DNA of 64,000 nucleotides from Luteibacter flocculans (GTDB lineage: Bacteria; Pseudomonadota; Gammaproteobacteria; Xanthomonadales; Rhodanobacteraceae). Each line of letters starts with the position of its first letter. The first letter of the stretch is position 1. A program made the translations under genes and the position numbers. Below are positions 26,908 to 36,736 of this stretch, piece by piece. A model generated the notes under the pieces. That model was not told the DNA's origin. It saw only the letters and a program-made list of their open reading frames with translations, and made no database searches. The stretch lies in assembly GCF_023612255.1 (NCBI RefSeq), contig NZ_CP063231.1:3516001-3580000 (forward strand), given 5' to 3'.

Positions 26908-28124
26908 GCGCGTCGTCGCTGCCGCCACTGAAACAGGTCAGGCACGGTTTGCGCCGCACGACCGAGACGCTCGCCACGGAACTCGCGCTGGCCCGGCCGG
27001 GTAACGACATGCCGGCGTGGACCGCCGTGGAATGGCAACTCGCCACCGCAGCCGCCGTCGCGCACGGCATCTCGCCCCTGCTCTGCCGCTTCTCCACCTG
27101 GCAGCACCCGGCATGGCGGCGGTTCCTGGTCGAGCAGCGCCAGCACGTGGCGCTACGGCACGAGCGCATCGCGTCGTTGCTCGCGCGCATTCACGAGGGT
27201 GCGCAAGCCCTAGGGATCCCGCTGGTAGCGCTGAAAGGCGCCGCGCTGCACGCCCTTGGGCTGTATGCGCCAGGCGATCGCCCGATGGCCGACGTCGATC
27301 TGCTCGTGGAGGATCGGCACGCCGATGCGACCGCCGCGCTGCTCGTCTCGCTCGGTTATACCGAGGCCTTCGCGCAGTGGAAGCACCGCGTGTTCAAGCC
27401 TCAGGACGGTCGTGCGGTCGCCACGTTGGGAGAACACAGCGACACGCCGATCAACATCGAGCTGCATACGCGCGTGCACGAGCGACTTCCCGTCAGCACG
27501 GTCGACATTACCGCGCAGGTCTGGCCGCACGACGCGCAACCGGGCCTCAATGCGTATCCCGGCATGGGTGCGTTGATGGCGCATCTGCTGCTGCATGCGG
27601 CGGGCAATCTCTGCGGGCGCAGCCTGCGCCTCATCCATCTCAACGACATCGCGCTATTGGCGACGCGCATGCGCCACGAGGACTGGGCCGTGCTATGGGC
27701 GGCGCAAACGCCCTGGTGGGCCTACCCGCCCTTACGCCTCGTCGCCCGCTACTACCGCGACGCCGTTCCCGCGCCCGTGCTGGCAAGGCTGCGCACGGAT
27801 TGTCCCGTCGTGCTGCGCACGGCCATGCGTACACGGCGCATCACCGACGTGTCGTGCTCGAATCTCTGGCTGCATGCGTTGCCGGGAGTCGAGTGGTCGC
27901 GTACGCCGGGCGAAGCGGCACGCCTGCTCGGCCAGCGTCTGCGGCCCACGAAGGAAGCCATCGAAGAACGCGCGGACATGGTGCGTACACAGGTCTGGCT
28001 GCAAGGGCAGGACTGGGTCACCCAGGGCCATCGCCGCCGCCTGCTCACCTGGCTGACGCGCCCGATTCCACGTATGGATACCTTGTACGTCGTGCGTAAA
28101 GCCCTGGAACACGTCGCCGCTTAG
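26904..28124 (+). CDS. Nucleotidyltransferase family protein (PF14907-like)
   Basis: 406-aa protein with an NTase core: ALKGAALHALG followed by RPMADVDLLVED, where the paired Asp of DVD are the expected metal ligands (about residues 130-137). Family members are common in exopolysaccharide and peptide-modification loci, but their substrates are not established. The GTG start overlaps the radical SAM stop (GTGA). Its own TAG overlaps tail-to-tail with the TAA of the convergent glycosyltransferase at 28121-28124. Confidence 0.82.
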   Translation: MSASSLPPLKQVRHGLRRTTETLATELALARPGNDMPAWTAVEWQLATAAAVAHGISPLLCRFSTWQHPAWRRFLVEQRQHVALRHERIASLLARIHEGAQALGIPLVALKGAALHALGLYAPGDRPMADVDLLVEDRHADATAALLVSLGYTEAFAQWKHRVFKPQDGRAVATLGEHSDTPINIELHTRVHERLPVSTVDITAQVWPHDAQPGLNAYPGMGALMAHLLLHAAGNLCGRSLRLIHLNDIALLATRMRHEDWAVLWAAQTPWWAYPPLRLVARYYRDAVPAPVLARLRTDCPVVLRTAMRTRRITDVSCSNLWLHALPGVEWSRTPGEAARLLGQRLRPTKEAIEERADMVRTQVWLQGQDWVTQGHRRRLLTWLTRPIPRMDTLYVVRKALEHVAA

Positions 28125-29233
28125 CCGTGGCGCGAGCCTGCAACCCGCTCTGCATAGATCGCCAGAAAGGTGCTCGCGGTGTAATCGGCGTCTTCGGCCA
28201 GCGCGCGTCGTTGCGCCTCGGCAGCCAGACGCATGCGCAAGCCGTCGTCGTCGAGCACGCGATGGATCGCGTCTGCCAGTGCATGCACGTCACCCGGCGG
28301 TACAGCCACGGCGGCCGATGGCGACCACTCGGCGATGTGCCCGACAGCGGTGCCCACCGTAGGCACGCCCAGCACGGCCGCCTCCAACGTCACCAGCGGG
28401 CCCGCCTCGTGCAAGGACGACATCACCAGCAGGTCGGCCTCCGCAAGCAAAGGAAGCAACTCGCGCTGCGTGCGAAAGCCGAGAAAGCTCACCTGGCGTT
28501 CGATGCCCAGGTGCTGTGCCAGACGCGCCGCCTCACCGGCCAGCGTGTCCACGCCGATCATGTGCAGTTCGATCGCCATGCCGGCATGGATCAGCTTGGC
28601 CAGCGCTCGCAGCAACGTGCCCTGGTCCTTCACCTTGTTGAGGCTCGCGACGTGGATAAGGCGTGCCGGGCCGTCGCCACGCGGACGCGGGGCGCGCGGT
28701 GTCCACGCCGCCGTGTCCACACCCAATGGCATCCGCCGCGCCTCGATGCCAAGTGTGCGCAGCGCATCCAGAATAGGCCGACTGGCCGCCGTGACGACGT
28801 GGGCAAGACGCAACACGATCGCCTCGCGCAACCGTCCACGCCATGTGCGGCGGCCGCCGTACCCGATGGCATCGAGTGCTACCAGTTCGCCGCCTGCGAT
28901 ATGCACGAGGCTGGGGAGGCGCAACCACGTCGCAGCTGCCACGGCGATGAAGCTGCAGTGCCCGGAGAAGATCGCATGGACCAGATGAAACGGCGCCTTG
29001 CGGTGCTCGGCGATCACCGCGCCGATGGCGCGCCAGACCGTGCGACCTTCGCCAATATTGTGGATGGTGGCACCACGCAGCGGCCAGATGCCGGGCTCTT
29101 TTTCCTGATGCAGCGCGAACACATGAACCTCGTGAACGCGCGCGAGGCGCTCGATGAGCGCAAGAAACACTGGTATGACGCGCGCCTCGCCACCGCGATC
29201 CACGCCGCCCGGCAACACCATGGCGATCTTCAT
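28121..29233 (-). CDS. Glycosyltransferase family 4
   Basis: 370-aa GT-B enzyme. The N-terminal MVLPGGVDRGGEARV is an acceptor-domain loop, and the C-terminal donor domain shows IHVASLNKVKDQ and the E-x7-E region (SSLHEAGPLVTLEAAVLG). It transfers a sugar from a nucleotide donor, probably onto the lipid-linked unit or small molecule made by this locus. It is the last gene of the long minus-strand operon. Confidence 0.88.
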   Translation of the reverse strand: MKIAMVLPGGVDRGGEARVIPVFLALIERLARVHEVHVFALHQEKEPGIWPLRGATIHNIGEGRTVWRAIGAVIAEHRKAPFHLVHAIFSGHCSFIAVAAATWLRLPSLVHIAGGELVALDAIGYGGRRTWRGRLREAIVLRLAHVVTAASRPILDALRTLGIEARRMPLGVDTAAWTPRAPRPRGDGPARLIHVASLNKVKDQGTLLRALAKLIHAGMAIELHMIGVDTLAGEAARLAQHLGIERQVSFLGFRTQRELLPLLAEADLLVMSSLHEAGPLVTLEAAVLGVPTVGTAVGHIAEWSPSAAVAVPPGDVHALADAIHRVLDDDGLRMRLAAEAQRRALAEDADYTASTFLAIYAERVAGSRHG

Positions 29234-30342
29234 GCGCGATCCTCGCCCAGCAGCGACGCATAGGCAGACGCCCACTGGCGGCCCAATGCGCTGAACGAAA
29301 GCGTCGCATCGAAATGCTCGCGGACTGCGCGCCGATCGGCCGCAGTATAGGCGGCAGCGACGAGCGCCTCGCCGAACGCGGCGGCATCGCCGGGCGGCCA
29401 TAGCCGGCCAACCTGACCACCCCCGGTCACCTCGCGAAAGGCGGGAATATCCGTCACCACCGGAACCGCACCGCACGCCATCGCTTCGAGCAGAGAATAC
29501 CCCGCACCCTCGGCGAGGCTGGCGGACACGAAGAGGTCCGCGGAGCGCATGAATTGTTCGATCTCGGCGTGCGGCACGCGCCCCAGCAAATGCACGCGCT
29601 CCGCAAGACGTTCGTCGCCGGCGATGCGTTCACGCACCTTGTCGAGCAGCGGCGCAGTGCCGAAGGCGCACCACAGTTGCAGCCCAGGGAGGCGTTCAAC
29701 GGCACGCGCCACGCCATCCAGCATCGTCAACGGGTCCTTGCCAGCGGCGAGATGACCGACCGACACGATGCAAGGATCGCCATGGAGTCCGCAGGCACCC
29801 CGCGCCGCTTCGCGGTCGCCCGGCGTGAAGCGGCTGGTGCTTTCCGCAATGGCATAGATGTGCGTGCGCCGGTCAAGAAGAGGAGCGAATGGCGCTGCTT
29901 GTGCCAGCGACGTGAACGCCACGGCGGAGGCCGCGCGATACCAGCCGCGCCACGCCAGTCGCCGCCAACCGCGCGGTGCGCCATCGGCGTGGTCCTGGAT
30001 AAGGATAGGCGGCCCGGGGAGGTGCCGGCGCAACGACGAGGCATGACGGGCGAAACCAAGGCCATGCACGTGGACGAGATCGACACCGATCTCCGCCAGA
30101 GCGTGCGCCACGCGCCGCCCGAGATGGCGCGCACCGCGCATGCCGCGCGCGTCGATGAAGCGATAGTCGATGCCGTCGCGCTGGATGCGCGCATCGGCCT
30201 CGGCCATCTGCACGACGGTGACGCGCGTGCCGGCACTCGCCACGATCTCGGCGATATCGCGCAACGACGGCCACCGCGTGAGTACCTCGTCAGGTGCGAG
30301 CCCCGCGGGGGCGAGCGGAAAGTTGACCAGCGCGGTGTGCAT
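29230..30342 (-). CDS. Glycosyltransferase family 4
   Basis: 370-aa GT-B glycosyltransferase. Donor-domain signatures VSVGHLAAGKDP and SASLAEGAGYSLLEAMACG are clear. Overlaps the next gene by ATGA and follows the radical SAM gene after 8 nt. Acceptor and sugar are unknown. Confidence 0.88.
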   Translation of the reverse strand: MHTALVNFPLAPAGLAPDEVLTRWPSLRDIAEIVASAGTRVTVVQMAEADARIQRDGIDYRFIDARGMRGARHLGRRVAHALAEIGVDLVHVHGLGFARHASSLRRHLPGPPILIQDHADGAPRGWRRLAWRGWYRAASAVAFTSLAQAAPFAPLLDRRTHIYAIAESTSRFTPGDREAARGACGLHGDPCIVSVGHLAAGKDPLTMLDGVARAVERLPGLQLWCAFGTAPLLDKVRERIAGDERLAERVHLLGRVPHAEIEQFMRSADLFVSASLAEGAGYSLLEAMACGAVPVVTDIPAFREVTGGGQVGRLWPPGDAAAFGEALVAAAYTAADRRAVREHFDATLSFSALGRQWASAYASLLGEDRA

Positions 30343-30350
30343 CGCGGGGC

Positions 30351-31862
30351 CTAGAGCCCGGATACTTGCGGCAGCCGCAGGCGCACCAGCCGGTTGGCGA
30401 GATTCAGTTCCCACGGCTTGTCGTAGCGACGGCGGTGGTAACGCCAGGCGGCCACGGCGCTCAGGCCGCGCTTGGCCCACGGCGGCGAACGCAGGTCCTG
30501 CACGGTGGGAAAACGGCAACGCAACACCGTCACGAAATCCTGGATATGCCGACGCAGGTCATCGCTCAACCACGGCGCGTCGGCATGGCAGGCGTAATCC
30601 ACCCAGTGCTTCTCCGTCCATTCTTCCGGTGTGGTGGGAAACACCACCGGATCGCCCTGCAGGTCGCGCAGGGGCGTGGACGGTCGCTTGCCGCGATCCT
30701 TCTCGTGCCGGCTGCTCTCGGGCAGCGGCGTGTAGATGTAGACGATGATTTCCGACTGCGGATTGATCTTCTTCAGTTCACGGATGAACTCGAAGGTCTG
30801 CAGCGTTTCCGCTTCCGTGTTCTCGGGCGGCGCGACCATGAACGACAGCTCGGGAATCACGCCATGGCGACGGCACAGCTCGGCCACCTCCAGCGTCTGG
30901 TCGGGGCGCGTACCCTTGCGGATTTCCTTCAGCATGGCACCGCTCGGCGACTCCGCGCCGATGTACGCCATGCGCAGACGGCTCTTGCGCACCAGTTTCC
31001 AGGAACTCTCCGATAGCTTGAGCAGCGCGTCGGAGCGCGCATAGCACCACCACGGCAGTTCCAGCTTCGCCATCACTTCCAGCAGCGGCACCATGTCTTC
31101 CTCGCGATCGAAGAAGTTGTGGTCGAAGAACTGGATGGAATCCGCGCCTAGCGTGTGTTTCAGATAACCCAAGTCGCGTTCGAGACGTGCCACGGTCGGC
31201 AGGGCCGTCGTGCCGCCGAACATCGCCGCCACACCGCAGAACGTGCAGCGGAAACGGCAGCCGATGGCCGCCTGATGGGCCGCCGTGCGTCGTCCAAGGA
31301 ACGTGGGCGCCAGATAACGGCGCGGGTCGCCCAGCTTGTCGTAAGGCAGCACGATGCCGCTATCGCCCAGCGAGAAACGCCTGTTGGGGTTGTGGACCAC
31401 GGCGCCGTCGCGCTTCCACGACAGCCCGCCGATGCGCGAGAGATCCGTCTCGCCGCGGCCGAGCGCAGCCAGCAACTCCGGCAGGCTTTCCTCACCCTGC
31501 CCGCGAATGGCGTAGTCGACATACGGCGCGGACAGCGCAGTATCCGTGTAAAGGGTCGGAAAGTACCCGCCCCACACGATCGGAAGATGCGGGTGGCGTT
31601 CGCGTATGGCGTTCGACACCTCGATCGACGGCGCCATCTGCGGCCCGCCCATCACGCTGATGCCGACCGCGTCGAAGCGACGCTCGTCGAGCGCACGCAG
31701 CGTCGCGGCGACGATGTCGCGATCCACATTGCCATCCACGATCTGGCTCGTGCCCGTGCGATCGAGCGCCGCCGAAAGATGCAGCAACGACAGTGGGAAA
31801 CGCGCGCTGGCGCGCGAGGTGATGGTCGGATTGACCAGCAAGGTGTTCGGGGAATGCATCAT
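30351..31862 (-). CDS. B12-binding-type radical SAM protein 2
   Basis: 503-aa protein with a cobalamin-binding-like N-domain (DAVGISVMGG, about 60-75) and radical SAM cluster residues Cys202, Cys206, Cys209 (IGCRFRCTFC). The following GAESPSGAMLKEIRKG and PPENTEAETLQT are typical of class B radical SAM enzymes. It is only distantly similar to the one at 25441, so the locus has two different members. It overlaps the methyltransferase gene by ATGA. Confidence 0.86.
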   Translation of the reverse strand: MMHSPNTLLVNPTITSRASARFPLSLLHLSAALDRTGTSQIVDGNVDRDIVAATLRALDERRFDAVGISVMGGPQMAPSIEVSNAIRERHPHLPIVWGGYFPTLYTDTALSAPYVDYAIRGQGEESLPELLAALGRGETDLSRIGGLSWKRDGAVVHNPNRRFSLGDSGIVLPYDKLGDPRRYLAPTFLGRRTAAHQAAIGCRFRCTFCGVAAMFGGTTALPTVARLERDLGYLKHTLGADSIQFFDHNFFDREEDMVPLLEVMAKLELPWWCYARSDALLKLSESSWKLVRKSRLRMAYIGAESPSGAMLKEIRKGTRPDQTLEVAELCRRHGVIPELSFMVAPPENTEAETLQTFEFIRELKKINPQSEIIVYIYTPLPESSRHEKDRGKRPSTPLRDLQGDPVVFPTTPEEWTEKHWVDYACHADAPWLSDDLRRHIQDFVTVLRCRFPTVQDLRSPPWAKRGLSAVAAWRYHRRRYDKPWELNLANRLVRLRLPQVSGL

Positions 31863-32572
31863 GGGAGACCCGCGGGAGAAGCACCGCCGATGCGGCGCAG
31901 ACGGAAGACCAGCGCCACCGGCACATGCAGCGCGCTGGCGTCGAAGCGCGCTCCGTCGGGAATATCGGCGGGATCGAGCATCGGCTCGACCACTCGCTCG
32001 ATCGCGAGACCGAGACGCGCGCAGGCCGCATGCCAGTGGCTGTAGAGATGGGGCGTGTGACGCGCCGCGTAACGGCGACCGCCTGCCTTGAAGTCGCGTA
32101 GCCAGCCCAACGCATGGCCGGTGGGATGCACATCGCTGCACAGGATCGTGCCGCCGAGCTTTGTCACGCGACACAGCTCGCCGAGCGCCGGTTCGAGGTG
32201 CTCCAGATGCCCGATCGTCAGCCCGCAAAGCGTCAGGTCGGCTACGTCATTCGTCAGCGGCAACGCGTCGAGGCTGCCCTGCATCAGGCCGACGTGCGCT
32301 GCATGGCCGAGCGTCTCGGTGGCGCGCGCCAGCATCGCGTCCGAGAGATCCACGCCCAGGACCTGCGCGGCACAGCGTGCGATGGCGTGGCGCATGTATC
32401 GACCGCTGCCGCAGCCGGCATCCAGGATCGACAGGCCATGCAGGTTCGCCGGAAGCAGGGCGAGCATGGCGCGTTCCTCGGCCTGCATCACCGGATTGTG
32501 TGCATGCGCCGGATAGTCGGCCGCCCACAGCGCATACGCCTCGGCGGGCGCCAGGATGGGCACACTGTTCAT
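31859..32572 (-). CDS. Class I SAM-dependent methyltransferase
   Basis: 237-aa methyltransferase (type 11 fold). SAM motif I is LDAGCGSGRYM, with the acidic ribose ligand in VLGVDLSDAML and motif IV-like DLTLCGLTIGHLE. Overlaps by ATGA on both sides. Substrate not predictable. Confidence 0.88.
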   Translation of the reverse strand: MNSVPILAPAEAYALWAADYPAHAHNPVMQAEERAMLALLPANLHGLSILDAGCGSGRYMRHAIARCAAQVLGVDLSDAMLARATETLGHAAHVGLMQGSLDALPLTNDVADLTLCGLTIGHLEHLEPALGELCRVTKLGGTILCSDVHPTGHALGWLRDFKAGGRRYAARHTPHLYSHWHAACARLGLAIERVVEPMLDPADIPDGARFDASALHVPVALVFRLRRIGGASPAGLP

Positions 32573-33789
32573 GCGACACGCTCTGCGGGGTGTTTCGTAT
32601 GTGCGTCGCCGACCGCGATGAGCCCTGGCTCCATCGCCAGGAGCGCCGGATCGGCGAGATCGCTTGCAAGCAGCTTCGTCGTGCCATCGAGCGTGACCGT
32701 CACGGTGTCGATGCCCGCCGCGGCGAACCAGTCGGCGAAGTCGGGATCTGCGATCCGTGGTACGCCGTTGCGGATCACGGCGCGCAGCTCGGCACGTGAA
32801 TGACGGACGAGGTTGGCGGCGGCATCGCCACCGCGGTCGCGCACGATGACGAGATCCGCGACGTTGTCGGCGGCGAGCGAACCGCGATCGGCCAGACGAA
32901 GGATGCGTGCCGCGGATGAGGTCGCCAGGGCAAGCAGGCGCGCCGCATCCAGATCACGGCGTTGCCAAGCCAGGCGCAACTCTTCCAACAGGTCGCGCTC
33001 GCCGCTGAGGCGCGAGTCGCTTCCCACGGCAAGGCGTCCGGCGGCATGCAGTCGGCGAGGATCGAGCGAGCGCCCCAGCAGACGACGATTGCTGCCCGGA
33101 CACCAGACAACGGCAGCACCGACCGCAAGCACGCGCTCGATGTCCCGCTCGCGAAGGCCAACGCCATGCACGAGCACGCTGTTGGCAGCGAGGCAGCCGC
33201 GCCGGTCCAGTTCGCTCAGTTCCGCTGCGGCGATCGCGTCGGTGCCTTCGGCCAGATGGATCATCCATGGGCGATCCGCTGGCGTCGCGGCGAAGGCCTG
33301 CTCGACGGGCGGACCATAATCCGGCCCGTTCAATGTGTAGCTCCAGCCATGCCCGCGCAGCAGAGTGACCGGAAAGTCCGCCGCATCGAGCGCGGGATGC
33401 CACGGATCGTGGTGCGCCACGAAGGTGGCTCCGGCGACCAGGTTCTTCAAGGCGCCGTGCCGCAGACGCTGCGCTTTCGGCACGGCCAGCGCTTCCACGA
33501 CTGCCGGCTCTGCGAAGTGCGCCTGAAAAGCATCGATCCACGCATAGGCATTGGAGAACGTGCGCTCGCCAGGCAGCGGCGGCACGTTGTTCACCTGAAG
33601 ATGCTCGTGCGCGTTGATGAGCCCAGGGAAAACCAGGTGATCACGCAGGTCCAAGCGGAAATCGTGGGTCGTGCCCTGTGCGGCGATCGTTCCGCCGCGC
33701 AGATGCAGTGGCGCGCACTGCCGTCCACCGCCTTCGACCAGGGTGACGCCATCGAGCGTCACGGCCATGCTGGCATCGTCGCCGCGCAT
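32569..33789 (-). CDS. Amidohydrolase-family protein
   Basis: 406-aa metal-dependent hydrolase of the TRZ/ATZ-like branch (deaminases and dechlorinases of nitrogen heterocycles and guanidines). Metal ligands are seen in NAHEHL (His-x-His), the later HHDPWH and IHLAEG, and GSDSRLSGE near the C-terminal metal Asp. The substrate is unknown. Its presence inside a polysaccharide-type operon is unusual. It begins 2 nt after the upstream methyltransferase stop. Confidence 0.82.
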   Translation of the reverse strand: MRGDDASMAVTLDGVTLVEGGGRQCAPLHLRGGTIAAQGTTHDFRLDLRDHLVFPGLINAHEHLQVNNVPPLPGERTFSNAYAWIDAFQAHFAEPAVVEALAVPKAQRLRHGALKNLVAGATFVAHHDPWHPALDAADFPVTLLRGHGWSYTLNGPDYGPPVEQAFAATPADRPWMIHLAEGTDAIAAAELSELDRRGCLAANSVLVHGVGLRERDIERVLAVGAAVVWCPGSNRRLLGRSLDPRRLHAAGRLAVGSDSRLSGERDLLEELRLAWQRRDLDAARLLALATSSAARILRLADRGSLAADNVADLVIVRDRGGDAAANLVRHSRAELRAVIRNGVPRIADPDFADWFAAAGIDTVTVTLDGTTKLLASDLADPALLAMEPGLIAVGDAHTKHPAERVA

Positions 33790-33791
33790 GC

Positions 33792-34667
33792 TCAGCGCCG
33801 ATGCATCACGATGAGAAAGTGGTCGCCCATGTCGCGCAGGCCGGGAAGACCGCCAAATCGGTCGTCGAGCCGGCCAAGGCGCTCATAGCGCGCCGGTCGC
33901 CGACGGTAGCGATCGACCATGTACGGCGGCGGAAGGAACAGGCTCAACGCACGATAGCTTCCCAGCGTGAAGTGCGACTCGAACGCGGCGTAGAACTCGC
34001 GCGGCAGGTAGTACCAGGTCCAGATCGTATGGCCGTTCATGCCCACCGACTGCACGCCCCGTCCGAAGCGCACACCCGCGCGACCGAAGCGGCGACGCAG
34101 CGCGTAGTGCGCCACTTCCCACGGGCAGATCCGCCCCATCACCGAGAACACGAGCGTACCGCCCGGGCGCAGGAGCCGCGCGCACTCCTGCGCGACCGCA
34201 CCCAGGTCCGGCGCGCAGTTGAGCGGCCCGAAGTTGGAATAGATGCCGTCGAAGCGACCGCCGAGCAGGTGCAACTGCTGCACGCCGAGGTGGACGGCGC
34301 TTAGCCGGGACGTCAGCCTCGCAGCGACGGCACGGTCACGGGTGCGCTCGACCATCTCCGGGGACCAGTCGCTTGCCACCACGTGGTAGCCGCGCTGGGC
34401 GAACTCCGCCGCGTCGAGACCCGTGCCGCAGCCCAGGTCCAGCAGCCGCGAGCCCACCGGCAGTTCGCGCGCGACCGTCTGCCAGAGCGTGCCGCGCATG
34501 CGCTGGATCAGCTCGTTGTTGCCGCGAGGACCGTCGTAGTCGGCCGCCACGCTGTCGAAAGCGCGCTGCGTGTCGAGCAGACGCGCTTCGTCGAATGCCG
34601 GCGGCGTATCCGGCGACGTCGTGTGCTGGCGTCGCGCCAGCGGATCAATCTGCATTTGCCCGTTCAT
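33792..34667 (-). CDS. Class I SAM-dependent methyltransferase
   Basis: 291-aa enzyme with SAM motif I LLDLGCGTGLDAAEF and ASDWSPEMVE. The C-terminal region (about 190-290) is basic and aromatic with no clear match. The start at 34667 follows GGAGA; the in-frame upstream extension to 34736 covers the intergenic inverted repeat and is not supported. Substrate unknown. Confidence 0.85.
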   Translation of the reverse strand: MNGQMQIDPLARRQHTTSPDTPPAFDEARLLDTQRAFDSVAADYDGPRGNNELIQRMRGTLWQTVARELPVGSRLLDLGCGTGLDAAEFAQRGYHVVASDWSPEMVERTRDRAVAARLTSRLSAVHLGVQQLHLLGGRFDGIYSNFGPLNCAPDLGAVAQECARLLRPGGTLVFSVMGRICPWEVAHYALRRRFGRAGVRFGRGVQSVGMNGHTIWTWYYLPREFYAAFESHFTLGSYRALSLFLPPPYMVDRYRRRPARYERLGRLDDRFGGLPGLRDMGDHFLIVMHRR

Positions 34668-34745
34668 GTCGTCTCCATGGCCGTTGCGCCGACGGCGCGT
34701 GACCGGCACACACCGTAGGTGTCGCGGAACGGCCATTCGGTTGAA

Positions 34746-35585
34746 TCACGCCGCGTGAAGCATCGCCGCGGCACGTCGCGGGCGACTGCGCAGGGCGTGC
34801 CGCGCCACAGCCGCCAGCGAGGCCAGAAACAGCGCGGCCAGCCCACCCAGGCCAGCGGTCAGCGCCGTGTTCGGAAAGACGCGGTCGTCCGGCACGCTGA
34901 CCGGCCACGGCATCGAGGTCTCGAAGGTGTAGTTCGGCAGGAGCCGGTTCGCCAGGTCGCTGCGGATCTGCTCCAACGCGCGGATGTCCTCGTTGCGGCT
35001 CGCCAGGGCCACGCCGGCAAGCGCCGCCTCGGCACCATTGCCCTTGGCTTCGTGCGACAGGCGCTCGCGGTCGGCCTGGGCCTCGCCAAGATCGCGATCC
35101 AGTTCGACCATCCGCTCGCGCGCAAGCGCCATCGGCACGGCACCGATCCGTGCATGCAGGCCGTGCAAGGTATCTGCCGTCGCCGACGCAAGCTGCTTCG
35201 CGTCCTCGGCGCTGTAAGCGCGCAGCCGGACCTTCATCAGGTTGGCGTACGGCATCGGCTCTACCTTCATGCTGCGCCGGTAGAGCACGGCTTCCGGCGC
35301 GTCCAGCGGCACGCCGACGCGCCTCAGCACCTCGTCGCGGAAGGTGCGGGTATCCAGCCGCTCGAGTGCACGCGAGAACGCCTCGATCTTCGGGTCCTGC
35401 CCGGAGGGCGCTGCGCCGACCTGGCCGACCTGGATCCACGCCGTCGCTTCCCACTGGCTGCGCGCGGTGTGCAACCAGGCGAATGTAACAAGCAACACCA
35501 GCGCCGCCACGCCGACAAACCAGCGCCATTCGTGGGTGACGATGCGCCACATGTCGATCAGGTAGATTTCGTCGTCGTTGGCCAT
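34746..35585 (-). CDS. wzz: Wzz-type polysaccharide chain-length regulator
   Basis: 279-aa inner-membrane protein: cytoplasmic start, transmembrane helix (about 22-41), a long periplasmic coiled-coil domain and a second transmembrane helix near 240-262, the PCP co-polymerase topology. It controls the modal length of the polymer made by Wzy. Its first 28 nt overlap the wzy 3' end. There is no C-terminal kinase domain, so it is of the O-antigen type rather than the BY-kinase type. Confidence 0.82.
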   Translation of the reverse strand: MANDDEIYLIDMWRIVTHEWRWFVGVAALVLLVTFAWLHTARSQWEATAWIQVGQVGAAPSGQDPKIEAFSRALERLDTRTFRDEVLRRVGVPLDAPEAVLYRRSMKVEPMPYANLMKVRLRAYSAEDAKQLASATADTLHGLHARIGAVPMALARERMVELDRDLGEAQADRERLSHEAKGNGAEAALAGVALASRNEDIRALEQIRSDLANRLLPNYTFETSMPWPVSVPDDRVFPNTALTAGLGGLAALFLASLAAVARHALRSRPRRAAAMLHAA

Positions 35586-36736
35586 GCGGGTAACTCGTCG
35601 GGTACAGGGGAAGGGACCGGCGTGTCGCGCCGGTTCGGCAGCAGGCCGGCCAGCAGTTGCAGTAGAAGACACAGGCCGAGGAAGCCCACGTTCATTGCAA
35701 TGAAGATCTGCGGGGCGAAGGGCGACATCACCGAGACGTAGGCGATGCGCAGGAACATCAGCAGCCCGAAGAGCGACACGCGCGGATGCAGGCGCCGTAC
35801 GCACCAGAGGAGCAAGGCATAGGCCGCCACCATAGACATCAGCGCGCCGGCCGCGCCCCAGGCCATCAGGAACGGCAGGTATTCCGTGCCGACGTTGATG
35901 TTCGGCGCGTCGAGCGGGATGTCCGTCTGACCCGTGAGCAGCGGACCGCTGCCGGGGATCAACTGGTGCATGAGAAAGGCGCTGTTCGTGTAGTGCTTGG
36001 CGAGCATGGCGCCGAAGTTGTACGGCCCCGCGCTCACGTACAGCAGCAGCCACTTCACCCCTTGCGGCGCCGCGCGGTAAAGATCGCCGAATGGCAGGGT
36101 CACGTTTTCGATGGAACCCGAGCGCAAGGTGCCCAGTACGGAGAACACCACGCAACCGAGCACGCCGAGCGCCGTGATGGCCTTCCACGGCAGCGGTTTG
36201 GCGACGTCGCGACGGAAGGCAAGCACGAAGGCGATGGAAAACAATCCAGCGAAGATCCGGTTGCGATCCACCACCAGCACCGGAAAGATCAGCCCGAACG
36301 CGATCAGCAGATGCCGCGGCAGCGGTTGCCGCACGCACAGCAGGCCGATGACCGGCAGCGTCCAGCACATATCCGAGATGTGCCGAAGATGTTCCCTGCC
36401 CGGCTCCAGCGTCGCGTACGACGAGGGATCGACGATCAGCGGAATGGGGTAAAGCGCCAGGTCCAGCAGGCAGAACACGATCACGACTGCGGCGAACGCC
36501 AGCGCCACGAAGCCCTCGCGGGTACCGGCATAGCGCCGTTCGCGGAAGCGCTCCGGCGCAGGCAGGCACGGCCCCAGCACGACGTCCACGGCCAGGATCG
36601 CAGCGGCCGCCATCACGAGCAGCAGGATGCCCTGCCCGTAACCGGGCGGCAGGTCATACGTGAGCAGTGTGACGCCACTGGCCAGCAGGAGCGGCAGGCA
36701 CAGATAGGTCGATGGCAGGCGAAGCCATCCGTTCAT
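35558..36736 (-). CDS. wzy: Wzy-like O-antigen polymerase
   Basis: 392-aa integral membrane protein with about ten or eleven predicted helices and larger periplasmic loops, one near residues 245-300. Wzy proteins have little sequence conservation, so the call rests on topology and position between wzz, glycosyltransferase and wzx genes. The ATG overlaps the GT2 stop (ATGA). Confidence 0.75.
   Translation of the reverse strand: MNGWLRLPSTYLCLPLLLASGVTLLTYDLPPGYGQGILLLVMAAAAILAVDVVLGPCLPAPERFRERRYAGTREGFVALAFAAVVIVFCLLDLALYPIPLIVDPSSYATLEPGREHLRHISDMCWTLPVIGLLCVRQPLPRHLLIAFGLIFPVLVVDRNRIFAGLFSIAFVLAFRRDVAKPLPWKAITALGVLGCVVFSVLGTLRSGSIENVTLPFGDLYRAAPQGVKWLLLYVSAGPYNFGAMLAKHYTNSAFLMHQLIPGSGPLLTGQTDIPLDAPNINVGTEYLPFLMAWGAAGALMSMVAAYALLLWCVRRLHPRVSLFGLLMFLRIAYVSVMSPFAPQIFIAMNVGFLGLCLLLQLLAGLLPNRRDTPVPSPVPDELPAWPTTTKST

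Noticed and set aside
26382-28124. 580-codon version of the nucleotidyltransferase
   Set aside because: The N-terminal 174 codons overlap the radical SAM gene in another frame; the GTG at 26904 with GTGA coupling is the start.
34746-36569. 607-codon frame joining wzy and wzz
   Set aside because: The upstream part is an out-of-frame reading of wzy; the Wzz protein starts at 35585.
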